Assembly: GCA_047291315.1 (NCBI GenBank)
Contig: JBDPYZ010000004.1
Coordinates: 62,001 to 126,000 of the forward strand
DNA: 64,000 nt
Source of the DNA: Arsenophonus fragariae
GTDB taxonomy: Bacteria; Pseudomonadota; Gammaproteobacteria; Enterobacterales; Enterobacteriaceae
Direction: 5' to 3'
Part shown: piece by piece, positions 35,347-42,283 of the stretch
Position numbering within the stretch: position 1 is the stretch's first letter
Layout: the number at the start of each line of letters is the position of its first letter
Program-made: the position numbers and the translations under genes
Notes under the pieces: generated by a model
What the model was told of the DNA's origin: nothing
Seen by the model: only the letters and a program-made list of their open reading frames with translations
Database searches by the model: none

Positions 35347-35667
35347 TCAATCAAGTGAAGGAGCTAAAATAGTGTAACCCCGCATTGGTTTTGTTTTTAG
35401 TTTCGCAGCTTCAGTGATTTCGACAATTTTTCTGATTTTAAGAAAGCCTGATCGCTCAAGTACTCGAAGTTCTTTAAACAAAGCGATTCTTGAACAACAG
35501 CAGAAAGAACAAAAATCCTCATGCGGGATAACCCGCTCTTCTTGTCCGTTCAAAGAGCCAGCATAAAAAATATGCATCATAATTAATCTATGAAGGGGTT
35601 TGTTAAGCGGTATAGTGAAAATCATTGATTTAGCGGGAGGAGTATCACAATCAACGTAGTTATTCAT
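35347..35667 (-). CDS. Winged-helix protein, unknown
   Basis: 106 residues with a putative winged-helix segment (CCCSRIALFKELRVLERSGF then LKIRKI) and a run FCSFCCCSR of cysteines. It lies 38 bp upstream of the replication protein in the same operon. It may be a replication or control protein; I do not recognise a named family. Confidence 0.5.
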   Translation of the reverse strand: MNNYVDCDTPPAKSMIFTIPLNKPLHRLIMMHIFYAGSLNGQEERVIPHEDFCSFCCCSRIALFKELRVLERSGFLKIRKIVEITEAAKLKTKPMRGYTILAPSLD

Positions 35668-35714
35668 AACGGCGATGTCCAGACTGAATTTAAATAGATT
35701 TAAAAAAATTATTT

Positions 35715-35993
35715 TTAATAAAAAAAGTGAGCGTCAATTCGCGCCTTTTGTTCATCTAATTTTTGTTTTTGCTGTCTTTTGCGGTATTGTATGAAAAGAT
35801 TGGTATAAGTCACAATTTTTTGTTTGTAGTCCAATAATTGCTGTCGGGGGTCTTCGTGTCGCCAAAAGGCCTTTTTGAGTTTTTGGTTGAATAACTGTTG
35901 TTGCTCTTTTTCTCTCGAAAATTGAACGGCACGAAATATTTTTCTGTTTTTGACGTTATCTCTCTCTTGAAGAAAGATAATTTTTTGGGGCAT
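35715..35993 (-). CDS. Small basic helical protein, unknown
   Basis: 92 residues, strongly charged and Gln-rich (FSREKEQQQLFNQKLKKAFW, QYRKRQQKQKLDEQKARID), predicted almost wholly helical. First gene of the minus-strand replication operon. No family recognised; DNA or RNA binding is plausible from composition only. Confidence 0.45.
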   Translation of the reverse strand: MPQKIIFLQERDNVKNRKIFRAVQFSREKEQQQLFNQKLKKAFWRHEDPRQQLLDYKQKIVTYTNLFIQYRKRQQKQKLDEQKARIDAHFFY

Positions 35994-36416
35994 ACCTACC
36001 TCCTGATCGCTATATTTTGATGTTTCTGAATTTCAGACGATAACAACCCTCGTAAACACGAAGAGTTAAATACAATTTCCACAAATTGATTGAATGTGGA
36101 TAACGGTGTTATTCAATAAAAACACCAAAACAGAACGCACAAAATGACATTCTGTTCTCTGCGAATCACAGAGAGGTAAACCCCAAATTTTTAAAGAACA
36201 AATAAGCTAAAAAACAATTTCTAATTATCCCCAAAAAAAACATCATGTCAAATTCTCGATCAAATTCAATAACTTTTAAAGTTAAAATAAAGCTTTAAAA
36301 AACAATAGTTTACGTCTATTAATTTTTTATTTTTTTGATGGACAATCGCTAATTTCTCATCAAAAATAGCCATTATTTTTTTAAGGTTTTTTATTTAAAA
36401 ATGAGGATTTAATCCA
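35994..36416. promoter_or_regulatory. Intergenic region with a perfect DnaA box
   Basis: About 420 A+T-rich bases without a gene. TGTGGATAA at 36095-36103 is the exact complement of the DnaA box TTATCCACA. The promoter of the minus-strand replication operon should also lie here; no hexamer pair is decisive. Confidence 0.55.
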
Positions 36417-36569
36417 TTAGTTTTTGACAAATATTCGCTTGCCACTTTCACCTATCAGGCTTCCATTGCCGCCATCAACATCAAAATGATACATCAAGCC
36501 TTTTTCGGTTATTTTTCGTTCACGTAATTTTGTGATTTTGACGATTTCGTCGTTGTGAAAAACGGACAT
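36417..36569 (-). CDS. Small phage protein, paralogous to the ORF at 7227-7418
   Basis: A 50-residue ORF from ATG 36569 (MSVFHNDEIVKITKLRERK, KGLMYHFDVDGGNGSLIG, RIFVKN). It aligns start to start with the ORF at 7227-7418 of the first prophage. Upstream in frame the sequence continues FQKLQPG before the Met until a stop, so the visible ORF may be the end of a longer domain cut by the adjacent transposable-element remnant at 36603-36652. Function unknown. Confidence 0.45.
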   Translation of the reverse strand: MSVFHNDEIVKITKLRERKITEKGLMYHFDVDGGNGSLIGESGKRIFVKN

Positions 36570-36602
36570 CCCCGGTTGTAGTTTTTGAAAGTGGTTCTGG
36601 AT

Positions 36603-36652
36603 TTATCAGGTGCGCCGTAAAACCAAGGTCTTCAAGGCGTGGAGGATGTCAA
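36603..36652 (-). mobile_element. 50-bp IS200/IS605 end remnant
   Basis: Minus-strand copy collinear with 32872-32921: TTGACATCCTCCACGCC, then GGTTTTACGGCGCACCTGAT. The internal hairpin bases differ but the ends are the same. It lies immediately upstream of the small ORF at 36417-36569 and may have truncated it. Confidence 0.72.
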
Positions 36653-36706
36653 TTTTAATCATCAAAATTGACTTGGTTTTAAAGTCCTCAGGAGTATGGG
36701 ACTAAA

Positions 36707-36773
36707 ATGTACATTTTTGGTATTCTTTAGATATTTTTATTGTACGCAATTAAATAGTATCTATTATGTACAT
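36707..36773. promoter_or_regulatory. ATGTACAT-type sites upstream of parA
   Basis: The palindrome ATGTACAT occurs at 36707-36714 and 36766-36773, with TTGTACGCAA between them at 36740-36749; a further copy lies before the next gene at 37523-37530. These are candidates for the par operon operator or centromere sites, as ParA-linked small proteins commonly bind such repeats. Confidence 0.5.
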
Positions 36774-36813
36774 ATAAAGTATTTTTTATAAACATAAAAA
36801 GGATTCTTTTAAT

Positions 36814-37500
36814 ATGAAAAAAGAACATAATAAATATGCCGGTAAGATTATTGCTGTAGCAATTAAAAAAGGTGGTACAGGTAAATCGACTATCAGCATG
36901 AATATCGCCCCAGAAATTCAGCCTGACTATTTTTATGATACCGATGACACACCTGCAGTCAGTACTTTCAATCAGTTCAGGGATGAAAAAAAACGTTGGA
37001 ACATTATCCGGCTGACATCAAAAACAAGTGGTGGTGTTGATAAATTTATCAGAGATTTGCTTGAAGCGAAGGAAAACAGGAAGTGTGTACTGGTTGACTG
37101 TGGTGGCTTTGATTCAGGTCTTACTCGAACAGCAGTAGCAGCCGCTGATTTAATACTATCCCCAGTTAATGATGATCCTTCTGATATTCTGGGATTGCAG
37201 GAATTTAGCCAAGTATTGGAAGAAATATCACTGGAAATGGGTGTAAGCAAAACAGCACATGTTCTACTCAATAAGGTTCATCCATCAAGAACAAACTTTA
37301 AAGATATAGATAACTACCTTATCAAATTTAATAATTTGGTTCGTTTAGATACAGCCATTCCTCTTGATAAATCTGTACCAGCAAAATTTGGCGCAGGGCT
37401 TGGAGTAGTCGAACACATAACGACCAGAAACGGCAGAGCAGGAAACGCTATGCGTTCCCTTTTTTTAGACCTTCGAACTGTGATTGAAAAAATACAATAA
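36814..37500 (+). CDS. parA: ParA-type partition ATPase
   Basis: 228 residues of the ParA/Soj/MinD class: deviant Walker A KKGGTGKSTIS near residue 20, an adenine-site acidic block YDTDDTPAVSTFNQF, and CVLVDCGGFDSG as Walker B. No N-terminal helix-turn-helix, so it is a small type Ib-like ParA, as in plasmids with a ribbon-helix-helix partner. A 99-residue partner follows. It segregates low-copy plasmids over the nucleoid and supports an extrachromosomal life style for this phage. Confidence 0.85.
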   Translation: MKKEHNKYAGKIIAVAIKKGGTGKSTISMNIAPEIQPDYFYDTDDTPAVSTFNQFRDEKKRWNIIRLTSKTSGGVDKFIRDLLEAKENRKCVLVDCGGFDSGLTRTAVAAADLILSPVNDDPSDILGLQEFSQVLEEISLEMGVSKTAHVLLNKVHPSRTNFKDIDNYLIKFNNLVRLDTAIPLDKSVPAKFGAGLGVVEHITTRNGRAGNAMRSLFLDLRTVIEKIQ

Positions 37501-37554
37501 AAAGACCTTAATGGTATATAAAATGTACATTAAAAATACATAATAGGTATTGAA

Positions 37555-37854
37555 ATGATATCCAAAAAAGACATGTTTTCACGACTTTCCAATGTTTCAA
37601 GAAATGCGCCGTTGCAGGAAATAAAGACAAAAGTAGTTGAGACTCAGAGCACTCCATTAACATATGAATCAAAAAAAAAACCAAAAGTCAGACGTAAACC
37701 TAAAAATCTGCAAATTCCAGAAGGCCTCTGGGAAGCATATGAATCGCTGAAAAATAGTAACACAACCAGCTTGCTTATGACGCCTTATATATTAGAAGCA
37801 TTCAGGGAAAAACTTGCTCGCGATGGAGCATTCGACAAAAATAACGCATTCTGA
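37555..37854 (+). CDS. Putative ParA partner (small centromere-binding protein)
   Basis: 99 residues, with a basic flexible N-terminal half (KKKPKVRRKPKNLQ) and a short C-terminal helical part (GLWEAYESLKNSNTTSLLMT, PYILEAFREKL) that could form a ribbon-helix-helix dimer. It starts 54 bp after parA, with an ATGTACAT palindrome in the gap. Position and composition fit a type Ib ParB/ParG-like protein; there is no family signature I can name. Confidence 0.55.
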   Translation: MISKKDMFSRLSNVSRNAPLQEIKTKVVETQSTPLTYESKKKPKVRRKPKNLQIPEGLWEAYESLKNSNTTSLLMTPYILEAFREKLARDGAFDKNNAF

Positions 37855-37860
37855 GCAACA

Positions 37861-38177
37861 TTGACATCCTCCCCGCCCTTTAGGGCGGGGAGGATGTCAA
37901 TATACTTTGATATATGACAAAAGAAACTGATATTAGACATGGAATAAAATGTGTTTTCCTGATGCATGTTCACTTGGTATTTGTCACCAAATATCGACGG
38001 AAGATATTTGATCTGGATGCCATCGAAAAGCTACGCAGCTATTTTGCAAGTAGTTACGGTTGCGCGCCAATATCGATCATCCGGAGTACATTGAGCAGCA
38101 GCAAGCACCAAGTTAGTTGGAAAACCGCGCCTTATATCCCCGCTCTGAACGATGTGGTTTTACGGCGCACCTGATAA
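37861..38177 (+). mobile_element. IS200/IS605-family element with internally deleted tnpA
   Basis: Left end: a 40-bp palindrome, TTGACATCCTCCCCGCCC-TTTA-mirrored (37861-37900), the subterminal hairpin of this family. Then ATG 37914 opens a TnpA (Y1 HUH transposase) N-terminus: TDIRHGIKCVFLMHVHLVFV, TKYRRKIFD. After IEKLRSYFASSYGCAPIS the sequence jumps to the normal TnpA C-terminal end (YIEQQQAPS, one frame off), so the middle with the second HUH part and catalytic Tyr is missing. The right end (GGTTTTACGGCGCACCTGATAA) ends at 38177. It could only move with a transposase supplied in trans. Confidence 0.82.
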
Positions 38178-38178
38178 G

Positions 38179-38452
38179 TCATTTGACTGCCTCTTTGCGA
38201 TTTTGACCCGCTTTAAAACTCGGTACGTTTGCAGCAGCAATTTTAAGCGTCTCGCCTGTTTGTGGATTTCGGCCTTCTCTAGCAGCTCGTTGTTTAACCT
38301 GAAAGTTACCAAAGCCAACTAGCTGTACGTCATTGCCTGATTTTAGCGCTTCTGTCACAGTTTTAATTAATGCGTTAACTGCTTTTTCAGAATTTTTTTT
38401 TGGTTAAGCCTGATTTCTCTGCAATTTTGTTGATGAGTTCTGTTTTGTTCAT
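38179..38452 (-). pseudogene. hup: HU-family DNA-binding protein with one-base insertion in an A9 tract
   Basis: ATG 38452 starts MNKTELINKIAEKSGL; after the run of nine A (38401-38393) the frame must shift by one to continue SEKAVNALIKTVTEALKSGN, VQLVGFGNFQVKQRAAREGR, NPQTG and FKAGQNRKEAVK to TGA at 38179. The span of 274 bases is exactly 91 codons plus one base, so a full-length 90-residue HU would be made with eight A. HU compacts and bends DNA. It may be dead or rescued by transcriptional slippage. It lies between a transposable element and the rep gene. Confidence 0.85.
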
Positions 38453-38608
38453 GTTGTGCCTTATTTTTAAATTTAATGATTCTATCACTAATTATATTAA
38501 TGGGTGTCATTTTAGGTGTTTTTGCTAACTTAATTAAACATTAACAAACGTATACATCTTTCCTCATCCTTTAAGGTATGTCGGGATGTACATGTTTTCT
38601 TTTTTAAA

Positions 38609-39673
38609 TCAAAAATTTTGTATTAATTCGAGTTCTTTTTCAGAAAAAATAATATCTTCGTTTTGCTCAGGTTTCGCAATGGATATTTTTGTATTTTTAC
38701 CTTCCCTCATAGCGAGTTCTAGCTTCTTTTCTTCGTACCAATTCCGCTTGCAATACTTCGAACATTCGATTGCTCTTCGTAAATCGGGCATAGTTAAACG
38801 CAATGCAGGGTCGTATTTCTTTAAATCCTTCTCGTACTGATAGAGAATCTCCGCATTTTTCTTCATCCATTTGCCTTCGTCATGAGATCCTGATTTTACA
38901 TGTGGACGCTTCGCTAGTCTTGGGCGAATTGGTTTGGTGACGGGCGCTTTTTCTTCAACACAACCAAAACGCATACCTACAACAGATCTACCTTGTTTTA
39001 TTGGTTCCCAGTGTACTGATATGTTTGTATGTTCATTAGTGTCTTGTATAGCTGGTTCAATAGTTCTTTTTTTTAGATTATCAAAACGTGAGCTTGCATC
39101 GGGGAATAATTCATGAAAATCATCTAATGAAATATCAACCTCAAAAAAGTTATCTTTTCTACAAAGAGGGTGGTTTTTGTGACTTAAAAGATACATATAT
39201 ATTCTGAAAGAAATAATATTTTTTACGCTCGTAATGGCGTTTAGGAAACACCAAGAAAAATTATGTTTGATATTAAATAAGAATGGGTCAAGGTCTTGGT
39301 TTAGGCGTAATTTTAAACCTGTTCCTTTGCCTTCAATTTTTTGATATTTATAGCCAGATAGCCAATTAAGTACTGTGAAAGATTCTTTTTTCCCGTTTAT
39401 TACATGGAAAATAATTTGACTCTTGGAAAGAGATGTTACGGCCTTTTTCATACAGCGCCAAACATTCTTTTTATTAATATCAAATGTAACTTGAAATTCA
39501 TGAGCTGTAAAAGAAACCCAGCCAGGGTTTTCTAGTCTCTGATTAACTTTTGATAAAAATAATGTTAAAGCTCGAAAGCCGTCAATATCCAAATCATATC
39601 TAGCAGTAATCAGATCGTTGTTCTGTACAATCAGTTTTTTATTTTCGTCCTGCCAAGTCTCATAATTATACAA
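38609..39673 (-). CDS. Rep_3-type plasmid replication initiator
   Basis: 354 residues with the two winged-helix layout of Rep_3/RepB initiators: LITARYDLDIDGFRALTLFL, ISFRIYMYLLSHKNHP and VDISLDDFHELFPDASSRFD then NLKKRTIEPAIQDTNEHTNI. These proteins bind iterons and open the plasmid origin. Upstream (39690-40060) are iteron-like repeats, a DnaA box and an A+T-rich stretch. The C-terminal third is charged and less typical. This is the strongest single indication that the phage unit can replicate as a plasmid. Confidence 0.85.
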   Translation of the reverse strand: MYNYETWQDENKKLIVQNNDLITARYDLDIDGFRALTLFLSKVNQRLENPGWVSFTAHEFQVTFDINKKNVWRCMKKAVTSLSKSQIIFHVINGKKESFTVLNWLSGYKYQKIEGKGTGLKLRLNQDLDPFLFNIKHNFSWCFLNAITSVKNIISFRIYMYLLSHKNHPLCRKDNFFEVDISLDDFHELFPDASSRFDNLKKRTIEPAIQDTNEHTNISVHWEPIKQGRSVVGMRFGCVEEKAPVTKPIRPRLAKRPHVKSGSHDEGKWMKKNAEILYQYEKDLKKYDPALRLTMPDLRRAIECSKYCKRNWYEEKKLELAMREGKNTKISIAKPEQNEDIIFSEKELELIQNF

Positions 39674-39689
39674 AGTAACCTCCCGTAAT

Positions 39690-40060
39690 AAATCAGAGTG
39701 ATAAACTCTGTTTTTTTCTTTAAGATCTTTACTACTTTATAACTGATTATTTTTAAACAAAAACAACTTGTTAGCTTGATATTCTCCTACAAAAAAGCGG
39801 TTATTCTCCTACATTTTTGCGGTGGATAACTTTTATTGAGTTATATCAAAATAAAAGCCTAGTATTTTTTGTTTTTATTTCTAAGTTAATGACTTTATAT
39901 AAAAATAATTACATTATTAATCAATAACTTAATCAAGTTTTATTGATTATTTTCATTAATAAAGGTTTCAAAAATTTATTATTTTTTTTACTTATATATT
40001 TACCTTTATAACCGAAATTAACTATCAATCTCCTACAAAAAAGCGGTAATTTAGGTAATT
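39690..40060. other. Putative iteron replication origin
   Basis: TCTCCTACAAAAAAGCGG at 39783 and TCTCCTACATTTTTGCGG at 39805 are 22 bp apart, one helical-turn multiple typical of iterons; a third copy, TCTCCTACAAAAAAGCGG, is at 40029. Adjacent is GGTGGATAA (39821-39829), complement of a DnaA-box-like TTATCCACC, followed by almost 200 very A+T-rich bases. The set lies directly upstream of the Rep_3 gene. Confidence 0.7.
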
Positions 40061-40090
40061 AAATATAATAAAATCAACATGATTTGATAT

Positions 40091-40288
40091 TTATTCTCCC
40101 CATGAAATAAATTCGCTTGGTTTTATACTCCAAGCACTACATAGTTTTTCTACATTTTTAAATGTAGCTGTTCCTTTCTTTATTGCAGCAAAAGCACTTG
40201 GTGTTACTCCTGCTTTTTCATATAAATCTTTATTGGTCTGAACCCCTGACTTTGCTTTTAGCTGTAAAATAGCCTTTGACCAGTTCAT
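40091..40288 (-). CDS. Small XRE-type helix-turn-helix regulator
   Basis: 65 residues from ATG 40288 (MNWSKAILQLKAKSGVQTN); an upstream in-frame codon at 40300 has no better site. The helix-turn-helix is KDLYEKAGVTPSAFAAIKKG. It lies between the origin and the divergent early genes, the position of a phage repressor or copy control protein. A promoter with two palindromic operators stands directly upstream, suggesting autoregulation. Confidence 0.75.
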   Translation of the reverse strand: MNWSKAILQLKAKSGVQTNKDLYEKAGVTPSAFAAIKKGTATFKNVEKLCSAWSIKPSEFISWGE

Positions 40289-40310
40289 TATATTCTCCAA
40301 CGACTATTTA

Positions 40311-40350
40311 TTTATGTTGTAACATAAATAAATGATTGACTAAAGTCAAT
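40311..40350 (-). promoter_or_regulatory. Promoter and two palindromic operators of the XRE gene
   Basis: On the minus strand TTGACT (40349-40344), a 17-bp spacer and TATGTT (40326-40321) form a good sigma-70 promoter. The -10 lies in the palindrome TTTATGTT-GT-AACATAAA (40311-40328) and the -35 in ATTGACT-AA-AGTCAAT (40335-40350). Both would be covered by a bound dimeric regulator. Confidence 0.78.
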
Positions 40351-40390
40351 ATGAATATTATCGTTTATGTTAATTTAATTTGCAAAAAGA

Positions 40391-40463
40391 CGCTGATTGA
40401 AAGAGGTACGAACTCAATCAATCAGCTAACCCAAAACCTAGAATAAGTAGGAGTAAGGCTATG
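40391..40463 (+). promoter_or_regulatory. Structured 73-nt leader, copy 1
   Basis: Begins with a hairpin, GCTGATTGA...TCAATCAGC (perfect 9-bp stem), followed by CTAACCCAAAACCTAGAATA and AGTAGGAG up to the ATG of a short ORF at 40461. A collinear copy with a different but again self-complementary stem lies at 41450-41522. Confidence 0.65.
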
Positions 40464-40553
40464 AAAAAGTCTACCTTCCGCGTGCTTGTCTGTGAACCAC
40501 CAAATCAAATAATCCAGTTATTCGCTCGAACCTCACGCAACTTTTCTCTGTAA
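40461..40553 (+). CDS. Short ORF behind leader copy 1
   Basis: ATG 40461 with AGTAGGAG about 12 bases upstream encodes 30 residues (MKKSTFRVLVCEPPNQIIQL then FARTSRNFSL). It is followed by a G+C-rich hairpin region without a gene. No family recognised. It could be a leader peptide or the remnant of a longer protein like that behind leader copy 2. Confidence 0.4.
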   Translation: MKKSTFRVLVCEPPNQIIQLFARTSRNFSL

Positions 40554-40559
40554 TTTTCG

Positions 40560-41032
40560 AGTGACCTAGCTCTCTGTTATTTCCGGCTATCTTCCGCTTC
40601 CTCGCCCGTTCACTCACTTCGTTCGGTCACTTGTCTGTGGCGAGCGGTGGGGGTTTTAATTTCAAGGATTTTTTGGATTATTTTTATTGTTTCAGTTTTC
40701 TCAATTTAGCTTGCGAGCACCGAACAACGTCGACGAGGAAGTGGATGTTAATCTGTTGATATAGAGTCGTCTTGTAACTCCTGAAAAACAAGAAAGAATC
40801 TAAGATAGAATAATAGTTATATATAAATCAATTTGTTAAGCAAATTTTGGTAATCATATAATTATACATTAATAACTAAATAATCATTATTAATAACTAT
40901 ATAATTATTTTTAATAATTAAAAAAGTTATTTGTATGATATAAAAATTTTTGTTTAATAACTATAAAAAAAACTTTAAATAATTTTTTTTATTATTATAG
41001 TTAACTTTAAATTTTATTTAAATGAGGCCAAT
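40560..41032. other. Non-coding region with a ColE1-like hairpin block and A+T-rich stretch
   Basis: At 40590-40648 TCTTCCGCTTCCTCGCC ... GGCGAGCGG frames a nested hairpin; wording and layout resemble, from memory, the block next to ColE1/pMB1 origins. From about 40800 to 41032 the sequence is extremely A+T-rich and should hold the promoter of the RepL-like gene. No ORF is convincing. Confidence 0.45.
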
Positions 41033-41440
41033 ATGGGACGTAGGCATGTAAACCAAGAAACAGGAGAAATAATTCAAGAGCCTGATTTTATAAAGGTTTA
41101 TATAAATGATCTATGTAATGTAAAAGGAGTTACTGGGCTTCAAATGAACATATTTCATTTTATGTTGAAACATATGAATGATCACAATGAAGTATCTTAT
41201 GGTAAATCTGCAAAAGATAGATTTTGTAAAAAACATGATACTAGTTTAGCTGCTTTTAATAACAATATTAAGGCGTTAATAGCTGCTGGGTTAATAGAAA
41301 GAGTAAACCGAGGAGAATTTAGAGTTAATAAGAAGTATGCAGTTAAAGTTGATTGGGATAGGGTTCAATCGATCATTTGGGTCAGTACCTATACCAAAAA
41401 TGGAAAAACAGAAGAAATTACATTTTCAGAAATGAACTGA
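41033..41440 (+). CDS. RepL-like replication/maintenance protein
   Basis: 135 residues. NQETGEIIQEPDFIKVYIND, then GLQMNIFHFMLKHMNDHNEV and NNNIKALIAAGLIERVNRGE follow the RepL-type winged-helix plan (FIKLY..., conserved helices, beta-hairpin GEFRVNKKYAVK) known from small plasmids. It may control or aid replication of the element in addition to the Rep_3 initiator. It is the first gene rightwards after the XRE regulator. Family assignment is from memory of the pattern and is moderate. Confidence 0.6.
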   Translation: MGRRHVNQETGEIIQEPDFIKVYINDLCNVKGVTGLQMNIFHFMLKHMNDHNEVSYGKSAKDRFCKKHDTSLAAFNNNIKALIAAGLIERVNRGEFRVNKKYAVKVDWDRVQSIIWVSTYTKNGKTEEITFSEMN

Positions 41441-41449
41441 TTTAATAGT

Positions 41450-41522
41450 CGCTGATTATAGGAGTTGGTACCTCCAATAACCAGCTAATCCAAAACCTAA
41501 ACTAAGTAGGAGTCGGACTATG
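41450..41522 (+). promoter_or_regulatory. Structured 73-nt leader, copy 2
   Basis: Collinear with 40391-40463: hairpin GCTGATTATAGGAG-TTGGTAC-CTCCAATAACCAGC, then CTAATCCAAAACCTAAACTA and AGTAGGAG before the ATG at 41520. The stem sequence differs from copy 1 while pairing is kept, and the unpaired 3' part is conserved. Confidence 0.65.
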
Positions 41523-41660
41523 CGAAATAGTACGCATATTGCGCGCATAATGAAAGCGTGTGGCATATCAATCGAGCAGATATTAAACTTTGCTCTCACA
41601 TCAAAACACCTCACAAATCGTCAGCGTTTGTACCTTCTAAGTATCGGAGGTGCAGCATGA
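41520..41660 (+). CDS. Short ORF behind leader copy 2, coupled to the LuxR-type gene
   Basis: ATG 41520 encodes 46 residues (MRNSTHIARIMKACGISIEQ, ILNFALTSKHLTNRQRLYLL, SIGGAA), probably helical with a possible helix-turn-helix. Its TGA overlaps the ATG of the LuxR-type regulator (ATGA at 41657-41660), indicating translational coupling. Unknown function. Confidence 0.5.
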   Translation: MRNSTHIARIMKACGISIEQILNFALTSKHLTNRQRLYLLSIGGAA

Positions 41661-42283
41661 AATCCGAGATGATTAAATTCTTTTTGAGCAGTGCTGTTCC
41701 CTGTGGTTTTAGCGATGATGAAGCTGAAGTTCAAATGAATAACTGCATGTTAAATTTACTCCATTCGCTCATCTATACCGCAGAAATGAAAACGCTGATA
41801 GAGAGAATCCAAAGCGAAAAATCGCCATTCTCTTTGATGTGTAATTTGCCTGCTGATTTCAAGAAATCACCTACAGTCTGGCAATTCTATTTCTTACCGC
41901 TTTTTGGTCACGATAAGGAGTACCTAGGCACTTTCTTTCACGCTCACGAGTACCTGTTTTTATCACCGTTGGAATATGTAGATGGCATAAAGCCTTATTC
42001 AGTGACCACAGAAAAACCGAATAAGTTGTTCACGGATAGAGAGTGGCCAATTCTGTTTTTCGTAATGCAGCACTTAAGCAGCAAGGAAATCGCTAGACGG
42101 TTAAATATTTCGCGGTTAACTGTCGATAATAAATTGCAAATTATCTACCAAAAAACCGGGATGCATTCTGCTTTCCAGCTAAGGGCATTAGGAAAATCTC
42201 AAGGCTTTGACCGCTATATTCCTGCGAATTTACTTTCTCATCAACGCGCTCAGGTTTTTCAACCTGCTGGAGGTGCGGTATGA
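41657..42283 (+). CDS. LuxR-type (GerE) transcriptional regulator
   Basis: 208 residues from ATG 41657, coupled to the short ORF before it. The C-terminal third carries a GerE helix-turn-helix: TDREWPILFFVMQHLSSKEI, ARRLNISRLTVDNKLQIIYQ, KTGMHS. The N-terminal part (PADFKKSPTVWQFYFLPLFG, HDKEYLGTFFHAHEYLFLSP) has no family I recognise and might sense a ligand. Presence in a phage-plasmid early region suggests control of the recombination genes downstream. Its stop overlaps the next ATG. Confidence 0.78.
   Translation: MKSEMIKFFLSSAVPCGFSDDEAEVQMNNCMLNLLHSLIYTAEMKTLIERIQSEKSPFSLMCNLPADFKKSPTVWQFYFLPLFGHDKEYLGTFFHAHEYLFLSPLEYVDGIKPYSVTTEKPNKLFTDREWPILFFVMQHLSSKEIARRLNISRLTVDNKLQIIYQKTGMHSAFQLRALGKSQGFDRYIPANLLSHQRAQVFQPAGGAV

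Noticed and set aside
37861..37900. Strong palindrome as transcription terminator of the par operon
   Set aside because: It matches the left-end hairpin of the adjacent IS200/IS605 element and has no T-run directly after the stem; termination may be a side effect.
40391..40463. Known riboswitch
   Set aside because: No known aptamer signature is recognisable; only the paired copy and preserved pairing are seen, so it was reported as an unnamed leader.
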